DNA of 35,766 bases from Burkholderiales bacterium (lineage in GTDB: Bacteria; Pseudomonadota; Gammaproteobacteria; Burkholderiales; Burkholderiaceae_C), in NCBI GenBank assembly GCA_028868895.1, contig JAGWTP010000038.1, positions 1-35,766 of the forward strand. Direction: 5' to 3'. The notes under the pieces were generated by a model that made no database searches, was not told the DNA's origin, and saw only the letters and a list, made by a program, of their open reading frames with translations. Positions 7,386 to 15,916 of this stretch are shown one piece after another. The first letter of the stretch is position 1; the number at the start of each line of letters is the position of its first letter. The translations under genes were made by a program, and so were the position numbers.

Positions 7386-8818
7386 ATCGACCCACCACGT
7401 ACCGCGCGCGAGCCTGGTGGCAACTGGCCACGGCGTTCGCGCTCGTCGCCATCGCGTCCTGCGGCGGCGGCGCCGGCGTGGTCGGTTCGGGCGGCACCGG
7501 CGGCGCGATCGGCACCGCGGTCGGCACGGTCGACGGCTTCGGCAGCGTGATCGTCGACGGCGAAAGCTTCGACAACCGCGGCGCGCCCGCCGTCGCCGAG
7601 GTGGCGCCGGGCGTCGACGCGAACGCCGACGTCAAGCTCGGTCAGCGGGTGGCGCTGGAATACGAGGCCGGCGCGGTCGCGCGGGTGGTGCGTGTCGAGG
7701 CCACGCTGACCGGCGCGGTGGCGAACGTGCTGGCGCCGGGCCGGTTCTCGGTGCTCGGCCAGACGGTTGCGGTCAACACCAGCGCCGCCGCCGGTCCGAT
7801 CACGCAGCTCGGCGGCGGCTACAGCCAGCCTGCCGATGTCCGCGCCGGCGATGCGGTCGAGGTTCACGGCGTGCTCGTGCACCAGGGTGCATCGACGTCG
7901 GTGCAGGCCACGCGCATCGACAAGCTCGCGGCGCTGCCGGCCTACCTGCGCGTCACCGGCCTCGTCGATGCACTCGGTGCCGGCAATCCGCCCACGCTGA
8001 CGATCGGCGCGTTGACGGTCGATGTCTCGGCGGCCACCGTGCTGCCGGCCGGCACCGCGCTCGCCACCGGCCAGGCCGTGACGGTGCTCGCGCTGCCCGC
8101 CACGCTGACGAGCCCGGCCGCGGGTGCATGGCAGCTGCGGGCCGCGCAGGTGCGCATCCGCGCGCTGCAAGGCGGCGGCCTGGACGACTACCTGAGCGGT
8201 GCGGTCGCGCACCTCGACCCTGTGGCCAAGACGTTCACGCTGGGCAGCCAGCGTGTGGGCTATGCCGGCGCCACGGTGTTCCCCGCCACGGCCACGCTCG
8301 CCAGCGGCCAGTACGTGCAGGTTCGCGGCAAGGTCGGCACCGACGGCGTGCTGGTGGCGGCAGGCCTCGAGATCCGCGACGCGGCGTCCGACAGTGCCGC
8401 CCAACTGCGCGGCAACATCATCGGCTACGTGAGCGCGAGCCGCACGTTCAGCGTGCGCGGCGTGGCGGTCGACGCGAGCGGTGCCTCGGTGCAGGGATGC
8501 CCGGCCTCCGGCCTGGCCGACGGGCTGTACGTCGAGGTCGACGGCACGCTCGGCAGCACCGGCGTGGTGGCGGGCACCGTGCATTGCGAGGACGAGCCCT
8601 CCGACGCGCTGATCCAGCGCGAGGGTGTGGCCAGCGCCGTCGACACCGCAACCGGCAGCTTCACGCTCACGCCCGAAGAGGGCGCAGTCGTCAGCGTGCG
8701 ATGGACGAGCACGACCTACTTCGGTGGCGTGACTCCGCAGACGCTGGCCGGTGCCAAGGTCCAGGTCGAAGGCACGCTCGCCGCAGGCGTACTGACGGCC
8801 AGCAAGGTCACGCGGTAG
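7382..8818 (+). CDS. DUF5666 repeat lipoprotein
   Basis: The 478-residue product starts with a signal peptide ending in the lipobox IASC (Cys27), followed by a Gly-rich linker and several DUF5666-like beta units. Each unit has the pattern G-x-V…F…G-V-x-V-D…L…G-x-x-V-x-V-x-G; about five can be discerned between residues 45 and 478. Known: DUF5666 units are OB-like beta domains found in lipoproteins of many Burkholderiales; no function is established. A good Shine-Dalgarno sequence (GGAG, about 7372–7377) precedes the ATG. The start overlaps the end of the DUF6502 gene. Inference: it is exported and anchored in a membrane, probably the outer one, as no Asp follows the Cys. Confidence 0.82.
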   Translation: MNRPTTYRARAWWQLATAFALVAIASCGGGAGVVGSGGTGGAIGTAVGTVDGFGSVIVDGESFDNRGAPAVAEVAPGVDANADVKLGQRVALEYEAGAVARVVRVEATLTGAVANVLAPGRFSVLGQTVAVNTSAAAGPITQLGGGYSQPADVRAGDAVEVHGVLVHQGASTSVQATRIDKLAALPAYLRVTGLVDALGAGNPPTLTIGALTVDVSAATVLPAGTALATGQAVTVLALPATLTSPAAGAWQLRAAQVRIRALQGGGLDDYLSGAVAHLDPVAKTFTLGSQRVGYAGATVFPATATLASGQYVQVRGKVGTDGVLVAAGLEIRDAASDSAAQLRGNIIGYVSASRTFSVRGVAVDASGASVQGCPASGLADGLYVEVDGTLGSTGVVAGTVHCEDEPSDALIQREGVASAVDTATGSFTLTPEEGAVVSVRWTSTTYFGGVTPQTLAGAKVQVEGTLAAGVLTASKVTR

Positions 8819-8900
8819 GCGTCACGGCAGCGTAGCGGCCGCGGCTGCGGTCGCGCGTGAGTGCGCGGCGCGGCACACCGTCGCAGCAAGGGTCGGCCCC

Positions 8901-8906
8901 TACAAT
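8901..8906 (+). promoter_or_regulatory. Candidate -10 box upstream of argB
   Basis: TACAAT lies 30 bp before the argB ATG in the 118-bp gap after the DUF5666 gene. A good -35 box is not evident. The same TAnAAT pattern occurs before argJ, petA and tatA in this window, which strengthens the case. Confidence 0.4.
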
Positions 8907-8936
8907 CGTTCGAACCCCAACACGAGTGCGCCGACC

Positions 8937-9872
8937 ATGACCGAAGCAGCCGCCGCCGAGCCCCCCGCACCCGTGGCGGACGGGCCCGATCTCTCGCACG
9001 TCTCGCCGCGCGACAAGGCCGAGATCCTCGCCCAGGCGCTGCCCTACATCCGCAAGTTCCACGGCAAGACGATCGTCATCAAGTACGGCGGCAACGCGAT
9101 GACCGACCCGGCGCTGCAACAGGATTTCGCCGAAGACGTGGTGCTGCTCAAGCTGGTCGGCCTGAACCCGGTGGTGGTGCACGGCGGCGGCCCGCAGATC
9201 GAGGAGGCGCTGGCCAAGGTCGGCAAGAAGGGCACCTTCATCCAGGGCATGCGGGTGACCGACGACGAGACCATGGAGGTCGTCGAGTGGGTGCTGGCCG
9301 GCCAGGTGCAGCAGGACATCGTCGGCCTGATCAACGTCGCCGGCGGCAAGGCGGTCGGGCTGACCGGACGCGACGGCGGGCTGATCCGCGCGCGCAAGCT
9401 GAAGATGGTCGACCTGAAGGACCCGAACAAGGTTCACGACGTGGGCAACGTCGGCGAGATCGAGTCGATCGACCCGAGCGTGGTCAAGGCACTGCAGGAC
9501 GACCAGTTCATCCCGGTGATCTCGCCGCTGGGCTTCGGCGCCGCCAACGAGAACTACAACATCAACGCCGACGTCGTCGCTGGCAAGCTGGCCGAGGTGC
9601 TGAAGGCCGAGAAGCTGATCATGCTGACCAACATCCCCGGCGTGCTCGACAAGAACGGCACGCTGCTGACCAACCTGAGCGCGCGCGAGATCGACGAGTT
9701 GTTCGCCGACGGCACCATCAGCGGCGGCATGCTGCCCAAGATCGCCTCGGCGCTCGACGCCGCGAAGAACGGTGTCAACACCGTGCACATCATCGACGGC
9801 CGCGTGCCGCACGCGATGCTGCTCGAGGTGCTGACCGAGCAGGCCTACGGCACGATGATCCGCTCGCATTGA
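8937..9872 (+). CDS. argB: Acetylglutamate kinase
   Basis: The 311-residue product phosphorylates N-acetylglutamate with ATP, the second step of cyclic arginine synthesis. Visible motifs: [10 protein letters not shown] (ATP-binding lysine), [10 protein letters not shown] (substrate loop), [18 protein letters not shown] and [11 protein letters not shown]. An N-terminal helix segment ([16 protein letters not shown]) precedes the kinase core; such an extension is found in arginine-inhibited hexameric enzymes, so feedback inhibition is likely (inference). The first 20 residues are Ala/Pro-rich and probably disordered. The window also holds argJ, which makes its substrate. The last codons and the stop are part of a 30-bp direct repeat. 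Confidence 0.96.
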   Translation: MTEAAAAEPPAPVADGPDLSHVSPRDKAEILAQALPYIRKFHGKTIVIKYGGNAMTDPALQQDFAEDVVLLKLVGLNPVVVHGGGPQIEEALAKVGKKGTFIQGMRVTDDETMEVVEWVLAGQVQQDIVGLINVAGGKAVGLTGRDGGLIRARKLKMVDLKDPNKVHDVGNVGEIESIDPSVVKALQDDQFIPVISPLGFGAANENYNINADVVAGKLAEVLKAEKLIMLTNIPGVLDKNGTLLTNLSAREIDELFADGTISGGMLPKIASALDAAKNGVNTVHIIDGRVPHAMLLEVLTEQAYGTMIRSH

Positions 9873-9933
9873 GAGCGGACCATCGAGACGCCGCGTGGCC
9901 CATGCACGATGATCCGCTCGCATTGAGAGCGGA
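9850..9933 (+). repeat. 30-bp direct repeat pair across the argB end and the next gene's start
   Basis: An identical 30-bp sequence occurs at 9850–9879 and 9904–9933, a 54-bp period. Copy 1 encodes the argB C-terminus (TMIRSH, stop). Copy 2 lies two bases after the ATG chosen for the nucleotidase gene. Each copy contains a small hairpin, CCGCTC–7 nt–GAGCGG, at 9860–9878 and 9914–9932. A local duplication best explains it. Confidence 0.9.
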
Positions 9934-10693
9934 TCAACGGGGCACCGCGGGTCGCGGTGCAGCGTCCAAGCGGGTGTGGCTGTTCGACCTCGACAACACG
10001 CTGCACGACGCGAGCCACGCCGCGTTCGGCCCGACCAACCTGGCGATGAACGAGTACATGGTCCAGCACCTCGGGCTGGGCCTGGCCGAAGCGGCGCGGC
10101 TGCGCCAGCACTACTGGCACCGCTATGGCGCCACGCTGCTCGGCCTGGTGCGCCACCACGGCGTGCAGGCCAGCCACTTTCTCGAGCAGACGCACCGCCA
10201 CCCGGGGCTCGAGGATCGGCTGCGCACCAGCGCGCACGACCGGGCCGCGCTGAAGCGGCTGCGCGGGCGCAAGTACATCGTCACGAACGCGCCGCGCCAC
10301 TACACGATGCGCGTGCTCGATACCTTGAAGCTCACCGGCTGCTTCGACGGCGTGATCTGCATCGAAGACATGACGATGTTCGGCCAGCTGCGGCCCAAAC
10401 CCGACGCACGCATGTTCCGCCGCCTGGTCGCCCGGCTGAAGGTGCGGGCGAGCGACTGCGTGCTGGTCGAGGACGTGCTCGAAAACCAGAAGGCCGCGCG
10501 GCGCATCGGCATGCGCACCGCTTGGATGCAGCGCTATCTCGAAGGGCGCTTTCGCGGCCACCTGCGCGGCGGTGCGAACGCGGGCTCCAACAACGGTTCG
10601 CGCCGGCTCGAAGTTGGTGTTCACCCTTGCCCGAAGCCTCGATATGTGTGTGCCAAAATCAAATCGCTCAAGCAGTTACTGGCCCTCCGATGA
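9902..10693 (+). CDS. HAD-family pyrimidine 5'-nucleotidase
   Basis: The 263-residue product is a HAD hydrolase. Motif I is VWLFDLDNTLHDAS with DxD nucleophile and acid; motif II is IVTNAP (Thr); motif III/IV is LRPKPDARMF (Lys) and CVLVEDVLENQKAA (acidic pair). This profile is the SDT1/Phm8-like pyrimidine 5'-nucleotidase type, which dephosphorylates UMP/CMP-class nucleotides. argB–nucleotidase–slmA is a familiar Burkholderiales order. Both ends are unusual. The N-terminus [12 protein letters not shown] is read out of frame from the repeated argB end, and the true core may start at the GTG at 9974. The C-terminus runs about 45 residues past RYLEGRF and stops inside the slmA start (ATGA). Confidence 0.88.
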   Translation: MHDDPLALRADQRGTAGRGAASKRVWLFDLDNTLHDASHAAFGPTNLAMNEYMVQHLGLGLAEAARLRQHYWHRYGATLLGLVRHHGVQASHFLEQTHRHPGLEDRLRTSAHDRAALKRLRGRKYIVTNAPRHYTMRVLDTLKLTGCFDGVICIEDMTMFGQLRPKPDARMFRRLVARLKVRASDCVLVEDVLENQKAARRIGMRTAWMQRYLEGRFRGHLRGGANAGSNNGSRRLEVGVHPCPKPRYVCAKIKSLKQLLALR

Positions 10694-11394
10694 CGCACAC
10701 CTCAGAACCCGGCGCAATCGGCCCCGATGATTCGATCGACGTCGCCGCGCCGGCTGAGGGCGCCAGCAGCGAACCCGAGCCGGCCGGCGCCGCCGTGCCA
10801 CCGGCCCCCGTGCGCAAGCGACCGAAGCCGGGCGAGCGCCGCGTGCAGATCCTGCAGACGCTGGCCAGCATGCTCGAGCAGCCCGGTGCCGAGCGTGTCA
10901 CAACCGCCGCACTGGCCGCCCGGCTCGACGTCTCCGAGGCGGCGCTGTACCGCCACTTCGCCAGCAAGGCACAGATGTTCGAGGGGCTGATCGAGTTCAT
11001 CGAACACAGCGTGTTCACGCTGATCAACCAGATCCACGAGCGCGAGACCGCGGCCGGTTCGCAGGTGAGCAAGCTGCTCGGAGTGCTGCTGCAGTTCGGT
11101 GAAAAGAACCCCGGCATGGCGCGCGTGATGGTCGGCGACGCGCTGGTGTTCGAGAACGAGCGCTTGCTGGCGCGCATGAACCAGTTTTTCGAGCGCTTCG
11201 AGTCGCAGTTGCGCCAGAGCCTGCGCGCCGTGGCCGAGGCGGCGGGTTCGGTCACGCCGACCGTCGACGCGAGCGCGCAAGCATCGGTGCTGACCTCGTT
11301 CGCCATCGGTCGGCTGCAGCGCTACGCGCGCTCGGGCTTCAAGCGCCCCCCGACCGAACACCTCGACGCCGCGCTGCGCATGTTTGCGGCTTGA
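10690..11394 (+). CDS. slmA: Nucleoid occlusion factor SlmA (TetR family)
   Basis: The 234-residue product has a TetR-type helix-turn-helix at about 54–100 (VTTAALAARLDVSEAALYRHFASKAQMF) followed by a helical domain with NPGMARVMVGDAL and ENERLLARMNQFFERFE, characteristic of SlmA. Known: SlmA binds chromosomal sites and blocks FtsZ assembly over the nucleoid. Residues 1–45 form an Ala/Pro/Glu-rich extension that is probably disordered. The start overlaps the nucleotidase stop. No metabolic partner is implied by its neighbours, as expected for a housekeeping factor. Confidence 0.9.
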   Translation: MTHTSEPGAIGPDDSIDVAAPAEGASSEPEPAGAAVPPAPVRKRPKPGERRVQILQTLASMLEQPGAERVTTAALAARLDVSEAALYRHFASKAQMFEGLIEFIEHSVFTLINQIHERETAAGSQVSKLLGVLLQFGEKNPGMARVMVGDALVFENERLLARMNQFFERFESQLRQSLRAVAEAAGSVTPTVDASAQASVLTSFAIGRLQRYARSGFKRPPTEHLDAALRMFAA

Positions 11395-11458
11395 CAGCGG
11401 CGGTGGCACGCGTGACGGGCCGAGCGCAGGGCTGCCCCGTACCGGCGAGTGCCCTGTG

Positions 11459-12154
11459 ATGCCGCGGGCTCCGGTGACCGCGGTCACGATCGCCACCCTC
11501 GAGGTCCGCGGCCAGACCTTGCTGCTGCTGCCCGAAAAGGCCGTCTTCCTGCCCGAGTCCGACACGCTGCTGGTGGCCGACGCTTACATCGGCAAGGCCA
11601 GGAGCCCAGGCCAACTCGGCGCGCCGGCGCCGGCAGGCACGGCCGATGAAGCCCTCGCCACCCTGACCGGGCTGGTGCGCCGTCTCGACGTGAAGCGTGT
11701 CGTCTTTCTCGGCGACTTCCTGCACGCGATGCGATGGCCGGGCAGCGCCGCGCTGGCGACGCTGACGCGATGGCGCGAACTGCACAGCGCCGTCGAGCTG
11801 ACACTGGTGCGCGCCGCCCACGGCGACCGCGTCGGCGACCCGCCTGTGGCCCTCGACATCCAGGCCTTCGACGAGCCGCTGATGCACCGCGGCCTGGCGC
11901 TGTGCCACCACCCGCGGCCGATCGACGGCGCCTACGTGCTCGGTGGGCACCTGCACCCGTGCGTCAGCATCGGCGGGCGGGCCCACGACTGGCAGCGCCT
12001 GCCGTGCTTCTGGTTCGCCGAGCGCGTCGGCGTGCTGCCGGCGTTCGGCACGTTCACCGGCATGCAGGCGATCCGGGTGCGCCGTGGCGAGCGCGCGTTC
12101 GCCGCGGCGGCCGACCGCGTCTTCGAGTTGCTGCCCAAACCGCACCGGCGTTGA
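11459..12154 (+). CDS. pdeM: PdeM-like metallophosphoesterase with degraded catalytic motifs
   Basis: The 231-residue product aligns by eye with PdeM, the ligase-associated DNA-damage-response endonuclease of the calcineurin-like phosphoesterase fold. Intact parts: GDFLHA (85–90), LCHHP (149–152) and GGHLHP (162–167). Two metal-binding motifs deviate. Motif I, normally DxH, reads DAY (41–43). Motif III, normally GNHD, reads AAHG (119–122), losing the catalytic Asn and the Asp. These changes should weaken or abolish metal-dependent hydrolysis, so the protein may be inactive or altered in function. No ligase or helicase partner is present in the window. The frame is open 25 codons upstream, but family alignment favours the ATG at 11459. 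Confidence 0.8.
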   Translation: MPRAPVTAVTIATLEVRGQTLLLLPEKAVFLPESDTLLVADAYIGKARSPGQLGAPAPAGTADEALATLTGLVRRLDVKRVVFLGDFLHAMRWPGSAALATLTRWRELHSAVELTLVRAAHGDRVGDPPVALDIQAFDEPLMHRGLALCHHPRPIDGAYVLGGHLHPCVSIGGRAHDWQRLPCFWFAERVGVLPAFGTFTGMQAIRVRRGERAFAAAADRVFELLPKPHRR

Positions 12155-12174
12155 GCATTCACCGGGGCCGCCGC

Positions 12175-12180
12175 TACACT
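12175..12180 (+). promoter_or_regulatory. Candidate -10 box upstream of the DUF815 ATPase gene
   Basis: TACACT lies 41 bp before the ATG in the 66-bp gap after pdeM. No clear -35 box is seen. It would start a transcript covering the ATPase, Nudix and his genes. Confidence 0.3.
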
Positions 12181-12220
12181 GCCGCTTCCCCGAAACCGCC
12201 GCCTTGCGGCCCGCGCCCGC

Positions 12221-13099
12221 ATGCCCCAGCCCACCGACCCGTTGCTTCAGCTGATCGCCCGCGCCGAGGCGCTGCTTGCGAGGTTGGAAGCGGTGCTGCC
12301 GCACCCGCTCGCCGAGCCCGACTGGGGCGCCTCGATCGCGTTTCGCTACCGCAAGCGCGGTGGCTCGGGGGTGATCGAGCCGGTGCGCCACGTGGCGCCG
12401 ATCCGGCTCGACGCGCTGGTCGAGGTCGGGCCGCAGAAGGAGCGCCTGCTGCGCAACACCGAGCAGTTCGTCGCCGGCCTGCGTGCCAACAACGTGCTGC
12501 TGACCGGCGCGCGCGGCACCGGCAAGAGTTCGCTGATCAAGGCCTGCCTGAACGAGTTCGCGCAGCGCGGCCTGCGCCTGATCGAGGTCGACAAGACCGA
12601 CCTGGTCGACCTGCCCGACATCGTCGACCTGGTCGCCGACCGGGCGCAGCGTTTCATCGTGTTCTGCGACGACCTCAGCTTCGACGAGGGCGAGCCGGGC
12701 TACAAGGCGCTCAAGTCGATCCTGGACGGCTCGGTCTCGCAGGCGTCCGACAACGTGCTGATCTACGCGACCAGCAACCGCCGCCACCTGCTGCCCGAGT
12801 ACATGAAGGAAAACCTCAGCTACCAGCACCTCGACAACGGCGAGGTCCATCCCGGCGAGGTGATCGAAGAGAAGATCTCGCTGAGCGAGCGTTTCGGGCT
12901 GTGGATCAGCTTCTATCCGTTCAGCCAGGACGAGTACCTGGCCATCGTCGCGCAATGGCTGCGCGGCTTCGGCGTCGACGATGCGGCGATCGCCGCGGCC
13001 CGCCAGGAAAGCCTGGTCTGGGCGCTGGAGCGCGGCTCGCGCTCCGGGCGCGTGGCGTTCCAGTTCGCGAAGGACTACGCCGGAAGGCACCACGCGTGA
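12221..13099 (+). CDS. DUF815 AAA-type ATPase
   Basis: The 292-residue product has a Walker A motif GARGTGKSS (about 96–104), Walker B IVFCDDLSFDE, a sensor-like IYATSNRRHLLP segment, and the DUF815 signature SLSERFGLWISFYPFSQDEYL. It is soluble. Known: the family is widespread and of unclear role. In Burkholderiales I know it next to argJ and a Nudix gene; here the ATPase–Nudix pair is kept but sits before hisI, while argJ is 21 kb away. The stop overlaps the GTG start of the Nudix gene (GTGA), which implies coupled translation. Confidence 0.88.
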   Translation: MPQPTDPLLQLIARAEALLARLEAVLPHPLAEPDWGASIAFRYRKRGGSGVIEPVRHVAPIRLDALVEVGPQKERLLRNTEQFVAGLRANNVLLTGARGTGKSSLIKACLNEFAQRGLRLIEVDKTDLVDLPDIVDLVADRAQRFIVFCDDLSFDEGEPGYKALKSILDGSVSQASDNVLIYATSNRRHLLPEYMKENLSYQHLDNGEVHPGEVIEEKISLSERFGLWISFYPFSQDEYLAIVAQWLRGFGVDDAAIAAARQESLVWALERGSRSGRVAFQFAKDYAGRHHA

Positions 13100-13566
13100 G
13101 CGCCGGCGCGCAGCCCACGCCCGCCACGGTTGATGCCGCGACCTTGCGCCGCCCGGTGGACGTCGCCGTGGGGGTGCTGATCAACGCCGACGGCGAATTC
13201 CTGCTGACCTCGCGCCCGGCCGGCAAGGTGTACGCCGGCTACTGGGAATTCCCGGGCGGCAAGCTCGAGGCCGGCGAATCGGTCGAGGAGGCGCTGCGGC
13301 GCGAGCTGTTCGAAGAGCTCGGCATCGAGATCGGCGCGGTGCACCCGTGGCAGGTCGAGATCGTCGACTACGAACACGCCCGCGTGCGGTTGCACTTCTG
13401 CAAGGTGTTCGAGTGGACCGGCGCGTTCCAGATGCGCGAGCGCCAGGCGATGGCGTGGCAGCGGCTGCCCGTGCGCGTGGCGCCGGTGCTGCCCGGCACG
13501 CTGCCGGTGCTCGCGTGGTTCGCCGCGGAACGCGGCTTTTCGGGCGCCACTACACTGCAGCAATGA
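13096..13566 (+). CDS. MutT-like Nudix hydrolase
   Basis: The 156-residue product has a complete Nudix box, [24 protein letters not shown] (split here: GX5E, then REL and EELGI), preceded by GYWEFPGG as in MutT. Known: MutT removes 8-oxo-dGTP from the nucleotide pool; related enzymes act on other nucleoside triphosphates. The GTG start at 13096 is chosen because it overlaps the upstream stop and puts the Nudix core at the usual distance; no ATG fits. Some MutT proteins carry a fused thiamine-phosphate-synthase-like domain; this one does not. The stop overlaps the hisI start (ATGA). Confidence 0.88.
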   Translation: MSAGAQPTPATVDAATLRRPVDVAVGVLINADGEFLLTSRPAGKVYAGYWEFPGGKLEAGESVEEALRRELFEELGIEIGAVHPWQVEIVDYEHARVRLHFCKVFEWTGAFQMRERQAMAWQRLPVRVAPVLPGTLPVLAWFAAERGFSGATTLQQ

Positions 13567-13961
13567 ACTGGCTCGACGAGGTGAAGTGGGACGCGCAGGG
13601 GCTGGTCCCGGCGATCGCGCAGGAGGTCGGCAGCAACGACGTGCTGATGTTCGCGTTCATGAACCGCGAGGCGCTGGAGCGAACCGCGGCGAGCGGCGAG
13701 GCGGTCTACTTCAGCCGCTCGCGCCAGCGCCTGTGGCACAAGGGCGAAGAGAGCGGCCACGTCCAGAAGGTGCACGAGCTGCGGCTGGACTGCGACAACG
13801 ACGTGGTGCTGCTCAAGGTCGAGCAGCTCGGCCACGCGGCACACGAACCCGGCATCGCCTGCCACACCGGACGGCACTCGTGCTTCTTCCAGCGGCTTGA
13901 ACACGGCGTGTGGAAAACCGTCGATCCGGTCTTGAAAGACCCGCGGAGCATCTACAAATGA
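13563..13961 (+). CDS. hisI: Phosphoribosyl-AMP cyclohydrolase
   Basis: The 132-residue product opens the ring of phosphoribosyl-AMP, the third step of histidine synthesis. Key residues: LDCDND (metal-binding), [16 protein letters not shown] (two zinc-binding cysteines) and [10 protein letters not shown]. It starts on ATG at 13563, overlapping the Nudix stop, and ends on the hisE start. In most Burkholderiales I know, hisI follows hisF; here the upstream neighbours are DUF815–Nudix, so the his operon is split at this point. Confidence 0.96.
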   Translation: MNWLDEVKWDAQGLVPAIAQEVGSNDVLMFAFMNREALERTAASGEAVYFSRSRQRLWHKGEESGHVQKVHELRLDCDNDVVLLKVEQLGHAAHEPGIACHTGRHSCFFQRLEHGVWKTVDPVLKDPRSIYK

Positions 13962-14305
13962 ACGGCAACGACACCCTCTCGCGGCTGGCCGGCGTGATCG
14001 AGTCGCGCAAGGCCGGTGACCCTGACAAGAGTTATGTGGCGCGCCTGTTTCACAAGGGCGGCGACGCAATCCTGAAGAAGATCGGCGAAGAGGCGACCGA
14101 AGTCGTGATGGCCTGCAAGGATGGCGAGCCGGCGAAGATCGTCGGCGAGGTTGCCGACCTGTGGTTCCACTGCCTGCTGGCGCTCAGCGCCCACGGCCTG
14201 GGGCCGGCCGAGGTGCTCGCCGAACTGGAGCGCCGCGAGGGCCTGTCGGGGTTGGAAGAATTCGCGGCACGCAAGTCGCAGCAACGCGAAAGGGACGGCT
14301 CATGA
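13958..14305 (+). CDS. hisE: Phosphoribosyl-ATP diphosphatase
   Basis: The 115-residue, all-helical product removes pyrophosphate from phosphoribosyl-ATP, the second histidine step. Conserved MazG-like acidic motifs are [12 protein letters not shown] and [13 protein letters not shown]. The start at 13958 is chosen because it overlaps the hisI stop (ATGA) and gives [10 protein letters not shown]; an earlier in-frame ATG at 13910 lies inside hisI. The stop overlaps the DUF4870 start. hisI and hisE are separate genes here, not fused as in enterics. Confidence 0.95.
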   Translation: MNGNDTLSRLAGVIESRKAGDPDKSYVARLFHKGGDAILKKIGEEATEVVMACKDGEPAKIVGEVADLWFHCLLALSAHGLGPAEVLAELERREGLSGLEEFAARKSQQRERDGS

Positions 14306-14691
14306 ACGACATCGTCGACAACGCCCCCACGAACAGCGAGCGCGACAACTCGCTGCGCACGTTGGGCAACGTCAGCTACGCGCTGCATGCAGTGGTGGCC
14401 GTCGGGGCGGTGCTGCCGGGTGTGCAGGCCAGCATCGGGCTGCTGCTGGTGGCCTTCATCCTTGACCTGGTCAAGCGCGACGACGCGCGCGGCACCTGGC
14501 AGGAATCGCACTTCAGCTGGCGCATCCGCAGCGTCGTCTGGGCCGGGGTGCTGTACGTCGTCACGATTCCGCTGTGGCTGATGCTCTTCGTGCCGGGCTG
14601 GATCGCCTGGTGCGCGATCTCGATCTGGTTCCTGTACCGCGTGGTGCGCGGCTGGCTGGCGTTGAGCGATCGCCGGCCGATGCCGCAGTGA
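14302..14691 (+). CDS. DUF4870 family small membrane protein
   Basis: The 129-residue product has about three to four hydrophobic segments: residues 25–45 ([16 protein letters not shown]), 46–60 ([14 protein letters not shown]) and a long span at 75–110 with paired helices. An acidic soluble N-terminus precedes them. It fits the DUF4870-type proteins regularly found between hisE and the HIT gene in Burkholderiales. Function is unknown. The start overlaps the hisE stop, so it is made with the histidine enzymes, although no histidine role is implied by its sequence. Confidence 0.78.
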   Translation: MNDIVDNAPTNSERDNSLRTLGNVSYALHAVVAVGAVLPGVQASIGLLLVAFILDLVKRDDARGTWQESHFSWRIRSVVWAGVLYVVTIPLWLMLFVPGWIAWCAISIWFLYRVVRGWLALSDRRPMPQ

Positions 14692-14716
14692 CGGCGCGCA
14701 ATGATGGAGTTGCTTC

Positions 14717-15064
14717 ATGAACCACGACCCGAACTGCATCTTCTGCAAGATCGCTGCCGGCCAGATCCCGAGCCGCAAGGTGCTGGAAGATGACGAGTTG
14801 CTGGTGTTCCACGACATCGCGCCGTGGGCCCCGGTGCATGTGCTGCTGATTCCCAAAGAGCATGTCGCGACGATGTACGAACTCGAAGACCGCCACGCGC
14901 CGCTGCTCGGTCGCATGCTCTCGCTCGCGCCCCGATTGATGCGCGAGCTGGGTGTGACGAACGGTTTTCGCACCCTGATCAACACCGGCGCCGACGGCCG
15001 CCAGGAAGTGCAGCACGTGCACATCCACGTCATGGGCGGCCCGCGCCCGTGGCTCAAGGGGTGA
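14717..15064 (+). CDS. Histidine triad (HIT) nucleotide-binding protein
   Basis: The 115-residue product is a HINT-type HIT protein: CIFCKIAAGQIPS at the N-terminus, HVLLIPKEH in the middle, and the triad QHVHIHVMGG near the end, whose second histidine is the nucleophile. Known: HINT proteins hydrolyse nucleoside 5'-phosphoramidates such as aminoacyl-AMP. A GGAG ribosome-binding site lies 10 bp before the ATG. It is a constant neighbour of hisE and tatA in this order. Confidence 0.93.
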   Translation: MNHDPNCIFCKIAAGQIPSRKVLEDDELLVFHDIAPWAPVHVLLIPKEHVATMYELEDRHAPLLGRMLSLAPRLMRELGVTNGFRTLINTGADGRQEVQHVHIHVMGGPRPWLKG

Positions 15065-15087
15065 TCGGTTCGTCGATGGCGATCACC

Positions 15088-15093
15088 TAGAAT
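15088..15093 (+). promoter_or_regulatory. Candidate -10 box upstream of tatA
   Basis: TAGAAT lies 28 bp before the tatA ATG in the 56-bp gap after the HIT gene, the first real gap in this gene run. A -35 box is not convincing. It could give tatABC its own transcript. Confidence 0.38.
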
Positions 15094-15120
15094 TCGAGTC
15101 TTGTCGTTTGGAGAATCATC

Positions 15121-15357
15121 ATGGGTTCATTCAGCATTTGGCACTGGCTGGTCGTGCTGTTGATCGTGGTGCTGGTGTTTGGCACCAAGAAGCTCAAGAA
15201 CATCGGCGAAGACCTCGGCAGCGCCGTGAAGGGCTTCAAGGACGGTATGAAAGACGGCGGCACCAGCACCGATGCTTCCGCGCCTCCGATGCAGGTCGGC
15301 GCCAGCAAGACCAGCGATGCCAACACCGTCGACGTGGAAGCGAAGACCAAATCGTGA
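15121..15357 (+). CDS. tatA: Sec-independent translocase subunit TatA
   Basis: The 78-residue product has a short transmembrane helix ([15 protein letters not shown], about 7–21), the TatA hinge [14 protein letters not shown], an amphipathic helix, and a polar Ser/Thr-rich tail. TatA forms the pore of the twin-arginine pathway, which exports folded proteins. A GGAG ribosome-binding site precedes the ATG. It leads the tatABC cluster. Confidence 0.95.
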   Translation: MGSFSIWHWLVVLLIVVLVFGTKKLKNIGEDLGSAVKGFKDGMKDGGTSTDASAPPMQVGASKTSDANTVDVEAKTKS

Positions 15358-15409
15358 TGCGGGCGGGTTCGGGAACGCGTGAGTGCGCGCTGCGCCCCCG
15401 CGGCTCGGC

Positions 15410-15910
15410 ATGATCGACTTCGGCTTCGACAAGATCGCCCTGATCGGCGCGGTGGCGCTGATCGTGATCGGGCCCGAGAAGCTGCCGCGCGTGGCGCGCA
15501 CCGTCGGGCATCTGGTGGGCAAGGCGCAGCGCTATGTCGCCGACGTGAAGGCCGAAGTGAACCGGTCGATCGAGCTCGACGAACTCAAGAAGATGAAGAC
15601 CGAGTTCGAAGACGCGGCGCGCGAGGTGCACCAGACGGTGGCCAGCGAAATCCACCAGGCCGGCGCCGAGCTCGAGAAGTCTTGGAAGGGCACCGAGACC
15701 GGCGCGCTGACCGACGGCGGCCAGCACTCCGGCTGGTCGCCTGCACCGCCCGAATACAAGCATCCGAAGAAGAACTGGCGCCTCAAGCGCGGCGCCACGC
15801 CGCAGTGGTACAAGCAGCGCGCCGGCGTGCGCGTGCGCGCGCAGTCCGGGGCTGCGCGGGTGGCGCGGTTCAGGCCAGCGCGCTCGTCGTCACGCACGAC
15901 TTCGGCCTGA
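15410..15910 (+). CDS. tatB: Sec-independent translocase subunit TatB
   Basis: The 166-residue product starts [20 protein letters not shown], with the TatB-type glutamate motif [11 protein letters not shown] after the helix, a charged coiled-coil-like stretch to about residue 95, and a basic tail with KNWRLKRG and [10 protein letters not shown]. TatB receives twin-arginine signals together with TatC. The ATG at 15410 is preferred over the earlier in-frame ATG at 15383 because TatB begins at MIDFG in related bacteria. The ribosome-binding site is weak. Confidence 0.94.
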   Translation: MIDFGFDKIALIGAVALIVIGPEKLPRVARTVGHLVGKAQRYVADVKAEVNRSIELDELKKMKTEFEDAAREVHQTVASEIHQAGAELEKSWKGTETGALTDGGQHSGWSPAPPEYKHPKKNWRLKRGATPQWYKQRAGVRVRAQSGAARVARFRPARSSSRTTSA

Positions 15911-15916
15911 TCCCGA

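Noticed and set aside
13551-13556. TACACT just before hisI as a promoter
   Set aside because: It lies 7 bp from the start codon inside the Nudix gene, too close unless the mRNA is leaderless; the ATGA overlap already explains hisI translation.
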